Source of the DNA: DATLYT01 sp035574455 | Lineage (GTDB): Bacteria > Bacteroidota > Ignavibacteria > UBA10030 | Length of the DNA stretch: 25,380 nucleotides | NCBI GenBank assembly: GCA_035574455.1 | Contig: DATLYT010000108.1 | Location: forward strand, 1 to 25,380 | Direction of reading: 5' to 3' | Part shown: positions 15,968-23,149 of the stretch, one piece after another | Numbering within the stretch: the first letter of the stretch is position 1 | Layout: each line of letters opens with the position of its first letter | Position numbers and translations under genes: made by a program | The notes under the pieces: generated by a model | The model's input: only the letters and a program-made list of their open reading frames with translations | What the model was told of the DNA's origin: nothing | The model's database searches: none

Positions 15968-17017
15968 CTAACGCTCCTTACTCCGTTGCTGCAGATGCCG
16001 ACTCAACATCGGGGGTAGTCGGTAGCCGATCTGTTCGTTCCCTAGAATCACAACCACAGAATCTTCTGAAATTTTTCTCAGGACTGCTGTCTGCTCCACT
16101 TCCCCCTTCTGGGAACTACCACGGTACAGCACAAAACGATAGCCCACCTCATAAGGCTCGACCAGCGTCTGGACTTGTTGTTTCGCCAACGCACGCTGTC
16201 GCTGTTGACGGAGCGGCGGAAGTTGATCGAGCGAACGCTCAACAACCGTAACGGTTGGAGAAGAAGCAGACTGCGTTTCTACTCGGACGGTCGGAGAAAC
16301 CGGTTTTGCTTTTTGCACCATCGATGGCGTCGACTCCGCTGCCATCTGCTTGTGTGGATCTGTGACCACCGTACCCTCAACCCAAAATTGTTGACGCGCT
16401 ACTCCTTCGGCCGCGTCGAAGGTGTCTTCCTTTTCTGCCCCGGCAATTGCGGCAGCGGGAGCCTGTAGTTTCATCGCTTCAACGGCGTCACGTTGCAAAC
16501 CAACGTCGTGTTCGCCCGCCGGGGATTCTCTACTTTGGCGCAATGCTTGATCGCGGCGTTGAAGCTCTGATGCCCGAGGGACGTTACGCGCCTCGTCTCT
16601 TTGGCCCTCGATCTGCCGTCGTTCTGCTGATGTATCACGCTCGCGCGGCGGCTCGATGAGCTGTTCGCTAGTACTCAACTGTTCTTTCTCAAACCAACGG
16701 TTGTAGATTCCCAGCCCAACGAGGATTACCACAACGGCGGCAACGCTGGCAATACGCATCCAGGGGACATGCACGGTAATTTTTTGTGGCTCGGCTGCTG
16801 CAAGGCGTTCACGTAGCCGCGCTTTCATCTCCTCCTGTCCAGCGCGCTTGAGGCCAAGCACCAACATCTGCTCGTTCTTCACGGCGGACTGACACTCTTC
16901 GCACATCATCAGATGCGTTTCGAGCCGCGTGCGCTCCACCTCGTCCACGCGATGGAGCACAAATCGTTCAAGCAAATCTGCATCGCGAGTCCAATGCTTG
17001 TTGACTGTTTCGCTCAT
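15968..17017 (-). CDS. Anti-sigma factor with N-terminal zinc finger and one transmembrane helix
   Basis: A 349-residue membrane protein. The cytoplasmic N-terminus has a zf-HC2-type anti-sigma motif, His35-x3-Cys39-x2-Cys42 (THLMMCEEC), the fold that sequesters ECF sigma factors. A single transmembrane helix lies at ~87-105 (RIASVAAVVVILVGLGIY). The rest would be outside the inner membrane: a charged, Arg/Glu/Gln-rich low-complexity stretch (~113-270), then a compact C-terminal segment (~285-340) that I do not recognise. It begins 3 bases after the sigma gene's stop, with AAGG upstream, so the two are co-transcribed. Its long outer part is the likely sensing or proteolysis region. Confidence 0.88.
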   Translation of the reverse strand: MSETVNKHWTRDADLLERFVLHRVDEVERTRLETHLMMCEECQSAVKNEQMLVLGLKRAGQEEMKARLRERLAAAEPQKITVHVPWMRIASVAAVVVILVGLGIYNRWFEKEQLSTSEQLIEPPRERDTSAERRQIEGQRDEARNVPRASELQRRDQALRQSRESPAGEHDVGLQRDAVEAMKLQAPAAAIAGAEKEDTFDAAEGVARQQFWVEGTVVTDPHKQMAAESTPSMVQKAKPVSPTVRVETQSASSPTVTVVERSLDQLPPLRQQRQRALAKQQVQTLVEPYEVGYRFVLYRGSSQKGEVEQTAVLRKISEDSVVVILGNEQIGYRLPPMLSRHLQQRSKER

Positions 17018-17020
17018 GCC

Positions 17021-17584
17021 TTAGATTTCCTTCAACAACTTCTCCAGCATCTTCTTGCATTGATATTTCTTTGCCTTCGCCGTGTCAGCGTTGGCAAACC
17101 CTAACGCTGCGGCGATTTCCTCCATTGAGCGTTCTTCCCAGTAGAACAGCAGCAGGAGGGAGCGACAGGGTTCGCCGATGACCCGGAGTGCACGCTGCAC
17201 CCGCGCAGCCGCTTCATCATCAACCAAATCCTCTAGTGCGGATTGCTGGCCGTCCCATGTCTGCTCGGGGTCGAGCTCGGTTGCGATTTCTCTCTTCTTC
17301 CGCGCGAGTCTCCGGAACCAGAGGTTTTTCACCGTCGCGTAGAGGAATGTACTCAACTGTGCCCGTTGTTCAAACCGACCTGAGCGTACCCGTTCCCAGA
17401 GAACCACGAGCGCCTCCTGCAAGAGGTCGTCCGCATCGTCAGACGTGCCACTGTTGCGACCGATAAACGCTTCGACTGCTCGCCGGTTCACCCGGTACAA
17501 GAGAACGAGCGTTTCCTCATCCCCGTCCCGTATGCGCTGCAGGATACGTTCGTCGGATTGCACCAGACTGAGGGACGGGCTCAT
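17021..17584 (-). CDS. ECF-type RNA polymerase sigma factor
   Basis: This 187-residue sigma70-family protein has only regions 2 and 4, as in ECF sigma factors. Region 2 is at ~20-93 (DADDLLQEALVVLWERV, then STFLYATVKNLWFRRLARKK) and region 4 at ~125-182 (RVIGEPCRSLLLLFYWEERSMEE, then AAALGFANADTAKAKKYQCKK). It directs polymerase to a small regulon when released by the anti-sigma factor encoded next to it. The start has GAAAGG close upstream. A sigma70-like promoter precedes it, so basal expression need not depend on itself. Target promoters cannot be deduced here. Confidence 0.92.
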   Translation of the reverse strand: MSPSLSLVQSDERILQRIRDGDEETLVLLYRVNRRAVEAFIGRNSGTSDDADDLLQEALVVLWERVRSGRFEQRAQLSTFLYATVKNLWFRRLARKKREIATELDPEQTWDGQQSALEDLVDDEAAARVQRALRVIGEPCRSLLLLFYWEERSMEEIAAALGFANADTAKAKKYQCKKMLEKLLKEI

Positions 17585-17601
17585 TTACCTTTCATTGGTT
17601 A

Positions 17602-17630
17602 ATGATATGAACGGGCAAGAGGTAAATCAA
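17602..17630 (-). promoter_or_regulatory. Sigma70-like promoter of the sigma/anti-sigma/kinase operon
   Basis: On the minus strand TTGATT (17630-17625) and TATCAT (17607-17602) are separated by 17 bases. Transcription would start near 17595, about 11 bases before the ECF sigma ATG. It lies in the 88-base gap shared with the divergent VWA gene. No convincing plus-strand promoter was found in this gap. Confidence 0.5.
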
Positions 17631-17672
17631 AATACTTATTCTCAACACTATTTCAAACAGGAGGGTATTCAC

Positions 17673-19007
17673 ATGAAACTCACAGCTCTTGTCGTATGGA
17701 TGGCACTGGCTGCGTTTCAGCAGGCTCAATGTAGTCCGAGGAATTCTTTTCCGAGCCGGACAATAGCACTCGATGCGCGATTGAACTGCCCCTCGATATC
17801 ATCCCACGGCGGCACTGCGTATCTCCACGTGAGCATTGCTACCCCGGATGTTGGACGTACCAATCGCAAGCCGCTGAATCTTTCTGTCGTGCTCGACCGC
17901 AGCGGCTCGATGGCTGCCGAGGGCAAGATCGATTATGCCAAGCGCGCACTCCTTACCCTGATCGACCGACTCTCGAGCGAAGACATTCTTTCGATTGTCG
18001 TGTATGACGACCGTATTGATTTGTTGCGAGAAGCTGGCCCCGTTCGAGACAAACTGGCGCTGAAACGGCTTGTAGAATCGGTTTACGCGCGCGGCTCGAC
18101 AAATCTTGGCGGCGGAATGATAGAAGGCTTTCGGCAAGTCGAACATCACGCGAGCAAGCGCTACGTGAATCGCGTCATCCTTCTCTCCGATGGTCTTGCT
18201 AATCAGGGCATCACCGACCCGCACGAGCTCAATCGCATCGCACGCCGTTACCGGTCGCGGTCGATCGTCCTTACGACGATGGGCGTGGGGCTGGAGTACA
18301 ACGAAAACCTGATGGTAGGGCTTGCAGAAAGCGGTGGCGGGAATTACTACTTTATCGAAAGTCCTACAAGCCTCGCCTCTATCTTTCGGAAGGAGTTCAA
18401 CATGATGTCGAGTGTGGTGGCACAAAACGCAGTACTGGAACTCAAACTCGGCCACGGCGTGCGAGTCAACGACGTCATCGGCTGTGAATATCGCCCCGAC
18501 CGCGAGGCGCTGGTCATTTCGGTCGGCGATCTCTACGCCGATGACCGACGCGAGCTGACGGTTGAATTGCAGATTCCACCGGGTTCGGGGTCGAAGACTG
18601 TTGCACGCGGCGTGTTGCGGTACGAGACGAGCTACCCCGGACTTCGCGAGGAACCGTCGTTCACCACCCGCATACACTATACCGACGACGTCGTTGTGAT
18701 TGAAAAGCATCGCGATATGGAGGTACAGGCGAAAGCGGATATAGCAGTGTCCACACGGAAGGTAGAGCGCGCGATGCAGGCTATCGACGAAGGCCGTGTC
18801 GAAGAGGCCGCGGCGGAGCTTGACCAAGCGCGCCAGATGCTGATGGCATCGCCAGCGGCTTCAGTGGCAGGAGCGGGATCGGAGGAGTTAAAACAGCAGG
18901 CAACGCGGTTGGAGTCGTTCCAGCAACTCTTGAGGGATAGCAGCGACACGCGGCGAGCGAAGAAAGCCATTCAGTACGAAAACTACCGAATGCAGAAAAA
19001 TCAGTAG
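17673..19007 (+). CDS. Exported von Willebrand factor A domain protein (YfbK-like)
   Basis: A 444-residue protein with a signal peptide (hydrophobic 4-16). Cys20 follows Gln, so a lipobox is doubtful. The VWA domain (~68-240) has a complete metal-ion-dependent adhesion site: Asp75-x-Ser77-x-Ser79 (LDRSGSM), Thr143 (GSTNLGGG) and Asp173 (LLSDGLANQG). Beta-rich sequence follows (~250-340), then an Ala/Glu-rich helical tail (~345-440) that looks TPR-like. VWA domains of this family bind partner proteins through a divalent metal. The open frame reaches upstream to 17445, but that stretch is antisense to the sigma gene. The ATG at 17673 has AGGAGGG eight bases upstream and starts the signal peptide. 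It is divergent from the ECF sigma operon, so it may belong to that regulon. Confidence 0.9.
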   Translation: MKLTALVVWMALAAFQQAQCSPRNSFPSRTIALDARLNCPSISSHGGTAYLHVSIATPDVGRTNRKPLNLSVVLDRSGSMAAEGKIDYAKRALLTLIDRLSSEDILSIVVYDDRIDLLREAGPVRDKLALKRLVESVYARGSTNLGGGMIEGFRQVEHHASKRYVNRVILLSDGLANQGITDPHELNRIARRYRSRSIVLTTMGVGLEYNENLMVGLAESGGGNYYFIESPTSLASIFRKEFNMMSSVVAQNAVLELKLGHGVRVNDVIGCEYRPDREALVISVGDLYADDRRELTVELQIPPGSGSKTVARGVLRYETSYPGLREEPSFTTRIHYTDDVVVIEKHRDMEVQAKADIAVSTRKVERAMQAIDEGRVEEAAAELDQARQMLMASPAASVAGAGSEELKQQATRLESFQQLLRDSSDTRRAKKAIQYENYRMQKNQ

Positions 19008-19014
19008 GCACTCA

Positions 19015-19063
19015 CAACTCTCCGAAGGCTCACGAAGGAGACGTGAAGACCTTCGGAGGGTTG
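19015..19063. terminator. Long hairpin between convergent genes
   Basis: A 14-bp stem (19015-19028 with 19050-19063, one G-T pair; CTCCGAAGG against CCTTCGGAG) encloses a smaller CACG/CGTG stem. It fills the 62-base gap between the VWA gene (plus) and the receiver-ATPase gene (minus). There is no clear T-run on either side, so it may slow or stop transcription from both directions without being a classical terminator. Confidence 0.5.
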
Positions 19064-19069
19064 CTGATG

Positions 19070-19945
19070 TTACAGCGGCATGGTCAACAAAACTTTATTG
19101 CCCGTGCCGAGGTATTCTAACTTCAGATACTTGTTGGTGATGGCGATACCGCGACCGTGATTGTCGAAAACGCGAACTTCGTCCATTTCGAGATACTTGG
19201 TCCAGTCAAAACCCGGTCCCTGGTCTTCAATCAATACCGTCATGGTATTCCCTCGGCGTTTGAGCGTCAGATGGACGTACTTGTTCACATTCTCGGGCAG
19301 GTTCAGCCGACGCTCGATTTCTTTCAACCACTCCCCCTTCTCAACAAGTTCGGATTTCTCCCGGTAGGTGATGCCTAAGTTGCCGTGTTCGATGGCGTTC
19401 GTGATCATTTCCGAAATGCCGATAACATATTGAGGAGATGAGGCTGCATTCGCAATCCGCACGGCGATATATTCTCCTTCAGCGAGCGACCGGAACCGGA
19501 ATGTCGCCTCATCAATCCACTGGTAGGGATTCTCGCTCTCTTTCAGTTTGTTGGTCAAATCCTGCTTCAGACGAAAATCCGACACTGCTGCCGCCACAAT
19601 CGACCGGATGAGTTTCGGGTCGGCAGGCTTCACTAAGTAGTAGAACGCTCCCGCCTCGATTCCCTGCCGGATGTGGTCGGAGCTTGCCATGGCGGTTAAC
19701 ATGACGACGGGGATCTGCTCGAACGCGGATTGTGTCTTCATCCACTGCAGGAGCTCAATCCCGTTCATCCGCGGCATCGACCAATCGAGAATAATCGTCG
19801 CGATTTCTTCTTTCGTCGTGCTGAGAAATTCCTGCGCCTCGGCTCCGTCGGATGCTTTGAGTACGCGGTACCCCTCATCCGACAGAAATGTTTCCGTCAG
19901 CATCAGCATCTGTGGGTCGTCATCGACAAGAAGGATAGTGTCCAT
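19070..19945 (-). CDS. Response regulator with C-terminal RsbW-like ATPase domain
   Basis: A 291-residue fusion. The receiver (1-120) has Asp8-Asp10, phospho-acceptor Asp54 (IILDWSMPRMNG), Thr84 and Lys106 (YLVKPADP). A short helical linker (~120-140) leads to a GHKL ATPase of the RsbW/SpoIIAB anti-sigma kinase type: N-box Asn183 (SEMITNAIEHGN), G1 EDQGPGF (240-246) and G2 HGRGIAI (263-269). There is no phospho-acceptor His domain. It is therefore likely a serine kinase or protein-binding switch controlled by phosphorylation, as in partner-switching systems. No STAS-domain partner is encoded in the window. The ATG has no ribosome site (GTCTAGATAATCT precedes it), unlike its neighbours. It stands alone, bounded by a hairpin downstream and a terminator upstream. 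Confidence 0.9.
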   Translation of the reverse strand: MDTILLVDDDPQMLMLTETFLSDEGYRVLKASDGAEAQEFLSTTKEEIATIILDWSMPRMNGIELLQWMKTQSAFEQIPVVMLTAMASSDHIRQGIEAGAFYYLVKPADPKLIRSIVAAAVSDFRLKQDLTNKLKESENPYQWIDEATFRFRSLAEGEYIAVRIANAASSPQYVIGISEMITNAIEHGNLGITYREKSELVEKGEWLKEIERRLNLPENVNKYVHLTLKRRGNTMTVLIEDQGPGFDWTKYLEMDEVRVFDNHGRGIAITNKYLKLEYLGTGNKVLLTMPL

Positions 19946-19958
19946 AGATTATCTAGAC

Positions 19959-20016
19959 GTTCATGAACAATTGCCCCTAATGAACGGAAGAAAAACAACA
20001 GAAGCAAGGTTGTTCA
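19959..20016 (-). promoter_or_regulatory. Cluster of GTTCA/TGAAC half-sites upstream of the receiver-ATPase gene
   Basis: A perfect 10-bp palindrome, GTTCATGAAC (19959-19968), ends 14 bases upstream of the ATG. TGAAC recurs at 19981-19985 and GTTCA within TTGTTCA at 20010-20016, which is inverted relative to TGAACAA at 19965-19971. Four half-sites in 58 bases suggest an operator, but no regulator can be named and chance is possible. Confidence 0.3.
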
Positions 20017-20091
20017 TCCTCACGGGATGACGTCGTGACAAGGTATTCATGCACGGTGAAATGAAAAACATTGACACTAATAAGACAAAAA

Positions 20092-20118
20092 TCCCCACCG
20101 GGTTGTGCCCGATGGGGA
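20092..20118 (-). terminator. Rho-independent terminator of the S9 peptidase gene
   Basis: TCCCCAcCGGG (20092-20102), loop TTGTG, CCCGaTGGGGA (20108-20118): ten pairs and one mismatch. On the minus strand it is followed by TTTTTG. It lies about 160 bases after the S9 peptidase stop and upstream of the receiver-ATPase gene. A weaker T-run (CTTTTCT) on the plus side could make it bidirectional. Confidence 0.85.
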
Positions 20119-20231
20119 CTTTTCTACAGACAACTGAGATAGTATCACTCGCAAACCTGCCTGCCTTCTACGAAACATCGTTCGGGCCAGGCGGGAAATC
20201 TACCTTTTGACTCCAAAAATACGTCGAACAG

Positions 20232-20262
20232 ATTCTTCGTCCGCCAGAGACGGACTCAGAAT
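20232..20262. repeat. Palindromic dispersed-repeat element
   Basis: ATTCT-tc-GTCCG on the left pairs with CGGAC-tc-AGAAT on the right, with a symmetrical 2x2 internal loop and a 7-base top containing one further C-G pair. The surrounding string (AACAGATTCTTCGTCCGCC and CGGACTCAGAATGAC) resembles a hairpin repeat I recall between genes of many genomes. It lies 16-46 bases after the S9 peptidase stop codon, before its terminator. Confidence 0.5.
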
Positions 20263-20277
20263 GACAAGAGACCGAGT

Positions 20278-22962
20278 CTACTTCACCATTTCCCCAACTG
20301 CCGTTCCACCACCCATTTGCGCAGGGAGCGATATTTCGGACTTCACGGTTCGTCGTTCGTCACGAGAGATCCAGAGCTTGGTCGCTCCGCCTTCGCCATC
20401 CTTAGGTGTTATCTCGACCTTGAATGTGTCAAAGGTACCGGCATTCACGGTCACGGTTTCCGTTCCCACCACCTTTACTAGCATCGTGCGGGGTTTAGCT
20501 TGCATCAGGTTAAAGACATCGATGGTGGCGTTGTATCCTTTAGTAAGAGGGAGTGTGCAAATGGCAATCTCCATTCCGGCTCCCTCAGACAAGACGGGTG
20601 ACGAGAGTTTTGCGCTGATCGGAATCTCTTGGGGACCAGCGAGAATCTTTCCCTCTACTCCATCCGCTCTGAACGTGCACTGAACCGTTGCCATCCCTTG
20701 CTGGGCTGAGCGGCGAATCGGCAGCAGCGTTTCGGCATCGACGTCGAGCGTGTCGACGGTCTGACCCATAGCACCACTGCTGGTCTCGACGAGACGCCAG
20801 ACTTTCTTGCCGGCACCGTCGACCTGCGAGAGGGATCGCACGGAGGAGATTGTGAATTCCCGCCCCATCATACTGGCTTTGGTCGAGTACTTTGCCGCAA
20901 AGGGCTTGAGCATTGAGCCTTTAAAAGCAGACATCGCTGATGCGGTTGCATCCGCGGGAGTAGCCTTTTCCGGCATCCTGAGAGTCTTGATGTCCACTGT
21001 CAGAGCATCGAGCTTCTTTTTCACTTCAGGTGTGACAGATTCTTGGTATCGACCGCGGAGATGCTTGGCAAAGAATCGCTCCATTGCCGTGTACATTGCC
21101 ATGCGGTTATCGCGTCCGGCAAAACCGTGGCCTTCATCAGGAGCAACCATGTACTCCACCTGTCTTCCCAGGTCACGCAACGCAACGACAATCTGGTCGG
21201 ATTCTGCTTTTTTGACGCGAGGGTCATTGGCTCCCTGTACAACCAAGAGCGGGGCTTTGATATTCTTGGCCGAGTTCAGCGGTGATTGCGCCTCGAGCAT
21301 CTTCAGTTCTTCCGGCTTTTCCATGTCGCCAACGCGTACGGCAAAAATCTTCTTCACCGGTGCCCAGTAGGGCGGGATAGAATTCAGAAGCGTAATGATG
21401 TTCGAAGGACCCACGTACGACAGTCCGGCGGCGTAGAGATCCGGTGTAAACGCTAAACCGGCGAGCGTTGCATAGCCGCCATAAGACCCGCCATAGATTG
21501 CCACGCGCTTCGGGTCGGCAATACCCTGTTGAATAAGATAGCGCACGCCGTCAGTAATGTCATGCTGCATGAAACCGGTACCCCATTGTTTGTTGCCGGC
21601 GTTGAGGTACTTCTTACCGTAACCCGTTGAGCCGCGGAAATTTGGCTGAAACACAGCGTAGCCGCGATTGGCAAGGAACTGAGCTTCCGCATCATAGCCC
21701 CATGCATCCCGCGCCCAGGGTCCGCCGTGAATTACCATCACCGTCGGTAAGTTCTTCGCAGGAATTCCTTTGGGCAGGGTGAGGTACGCGTGAATCGTCA
21801 TGCCGTCACGCGCTTTGTATTTCACCGGTTTCATCGGCGCAAGATCGTTCGAGGGCAGGTTTGGTCGTGAACGGTAGAGAAGTTCGGCCTTTCCCGTTCT
21901 CCGGTCGAACAAGTACCGTGAGCCCGGGTCGACGTCGCTCGATACCGTTACCACCCACACGTTCTCGTCGGCCGTCATATTGCCGACTGAAACCTCGCCA
22001 TCAGGCAACGCCTTTTTCAACTTCGCCCAATCATCGGCGAACGTTTTGTTTTTGGGATAGACCCTTGTCCGGTCGCCGACGTACACGGTGGCCAACAATT
22101 CGTTCGTGACATCCGAAAATATCGCGTTAGCCAAATCCACTTCATTGAGCGGATCTTTGTCAACCAGCGTTGACTTGCCCGAAGCGGGGTCGAACAATTC
22201 CAGCTGAACCTTATCGAGTTTTTCCCCTTTGTTTGTCGCAAGGTAGAATTTTTTGCCGTCGGGGGTGAAGCGAATCGGTCCTGCCGATTCTTCCGCGCTG
22301 ACAGAATAAATCACCACAAGCGTGTCGGGGTCAACGCGCAGGATCTCCGTGCCGCCCGTAGCATTGACGCGCACACCAAGCCTCAGTTTGCCGTCTAAAT
22401 CGGTAACCCATCCCACAACGTTCTGGTCATTCTTGCGGATGAGCGTTCGTTCGCCCGTAACAATGTTCAGACGATAGACGTCATGCAAATCCGCGCGGCG
22501 GTCATTCAATCCGATAAGAATTTCATTCGGCGTTTTCTTGGGAACATCGATGATCATAGCGCGAACGTTTTCCATCGGCGTGAGGTCTTTAGCCGGCGGA
22601 ACTGGCGTACCCGGCGCTTTCGGGTCGACCGAATAAATCCGGAAGTTCTCATCCCCACCTTTGTCTTGCGCGTAGAGGATGTACTTGCTGTCGTGTGACC
22701 AGAAGTATGCCGAGACGGGGCGTGTGGTATCGGCGGTGATCGGCCGAGCACTTTCAAACGGGGCAGTTCTCTCCTTCACCCAGATGTTTCGCACACCATT
22801 GAACGGCTTAATAAAAGAGATGAAGTTGCCGTCAGGAGAGATTTGAGCGCCAGAAATTTCCGGGTCGCCAAAAAATAATTCCCGGTCAATCAATGGCGGT
22901 AACTGTGCCCATGCGGACGTCGCCGCAACGAGAATGAGAGCAAGAACAAATATCCATTTCAT
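20278..22962 (-). CDS. Exported S9 (prolyl oligopeptidase family) peptidase with extra C-terminal domain
   Basis: An 894-residue protein with a signal peptide (1-20, AWAQ). A beta-propeller region (~25-370; repeats such as ISPDGNFISF and FTPDGKKFYL) precedes an alpha/beta-hydrolase domain (~375-635). The triad is Ser493 (GGSYGGY), Asp580 (QGANDPR) and His612 (DEGHGF), with oxyanion-region HGGP at 412-415; this is the S9C acylaminoacyl-peptidase type. About 250 residues (~645-894) follow the catalytic domain, where relatives normally end. This segment looks beta-rich and resembles DUF3108-type domains (LDVDAETLLPIRRS). The frame opens as far as 23190, but that part overlaps the divergent RidA-like gene. 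The ATG at 22962 starts the signal peptide and has AAAGGA upstream, so I used it. It likely degrades peptides in the periplasm. Confidence 0.93.
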   Translation of the reverse strand: MKWIFVLALILVAATSAWAQLPPLIDRELFFGDPEISGAQISPDGNFISFIKPFNGVRNIWVKERTAPFESARPITADTTRPVSAYFWSHDSKYILYAQDKGGDENFRIYSVDPKAPGTPVPPAKDLTPMENVRAMIIDVPKKTPNEILIGLNDRRADLHDVYRLNIVTGERTLIRKNDQNVVGWVTDLDGKLRLGVRVNATGGTEILRVDPDTLVVIYSVSAEESAGPIRFTPDGKKFYLATNKGEKLDKVQLELFDPASGKSTLVDKDPLNEVDLANAIFSDVTNELLATVYVGDRTRVYPKNKTFADDWAKLKKALPDGEVSVGNMTADENVWVVTVSSDVDPGSRYLFDRRTGKAELLYRSRPNLPSNDLAPMKPVKYKARDGMTIHAYLTLPKGIPAKNLPTVMVIHGGPWARDAWGYDAEAQFLANRGYAVFQPNFRGSTGYGKKYLNAGNKQWGTGFMQHDITDGVRYLIQQGIADPKRVAIYGGSYGGYATLAGLAFTPDLYAAGLSYVGPSNIITLLNSIPPYWAPVKKIFAVRVGDMEKPEELKMLEAQSPLNSAKNIKAPLLVVQGANDPRVKKAESDQIVVALRDLGRQVEYMVAPDEGHGFAGRDNRMAMYTAMERFFAKHLRGRYQESVTPEVKKKLDALTVDIKTLRMPEKATPADATASAMSAFKGSMLKPFAAKYSTKASMMGREFTISSVRSLSQVDGAGKKVWRLVETSSGAMGQTVDTLDVDAETLLPIRRSAQQGMATVQCTFRADGVEGKILAGPQEIPISAKLSSPVLSEGAGMEIAICTLPLTKGYNATIDVFNLMQAKPRTMLVKVVGTETVTVNAGTFDTFKVEITPKDGEGGATKLWISRDERRTVKSEISLPAQMGGGTAVGEMVK

Positions 22963-23087
22963 GGAGGGTCCTTTCGGTATGCTACACGATGATGTGCCTT
23001 TGCGTGGGGAACGAAAGAAACGAAAGATTTCGGTGGGAAGCAATGAACAAGGTGCCATTCCGCTCATTAAAAACCGGCAATTTCGCC

Positions 23088-23126
23088 TTGACTCCGCTTG
23101 ACTCCGATAGACAGAGTGGTTAGATT
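23088..23126 (+). promoter_or_regulatory. Promoter of the RidA-like gene with a duplicated -35 box
   Basis: The 10 bases CTTGACTCCG occur twice in tandem (23087-23096, 23097-23106), giving two TTGACT boxes. The second (23098-23103) is 17 bases from TAGATT (23121-23126). Transcription would begin near 23133, just ahead of the GAGGAGG ribosome site. The promoter lies in the 187-base gap shared with the divergent S9 peptidase gene. Confidence 0.5.
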
Positions 23127-23149
23127 CTCGGAAATTCGAGGAGGACAAA

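Larger units (their letters stand above)
19946..20277. other. Intergenic region between the receiver-ATPase gene and the S9 peptidase gene
   Basis: 332 bases with no gene. From left to right it holds GTTCA/TGAAC half-sites (19959-20016), a terminator for the S9 gene (20092-20118) and a palindromic repeat (20232-20262). A short plus-strand frame through the repeat is not credible as a gene. Confidence 0.6.

Noticed and set aside
17445..17672. N-terminal extension of the VWA frame
   Set aside because: It is antisense to the ECF sigma gene, and the ATG at 17673 has AGGAGGG and begins the signal peptide.
17799..18827. 342-codon minus-strand frame inside the VWA gene
   Set aside because: Antisense shadow. 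The sense strand carries a complete VWA metal site.
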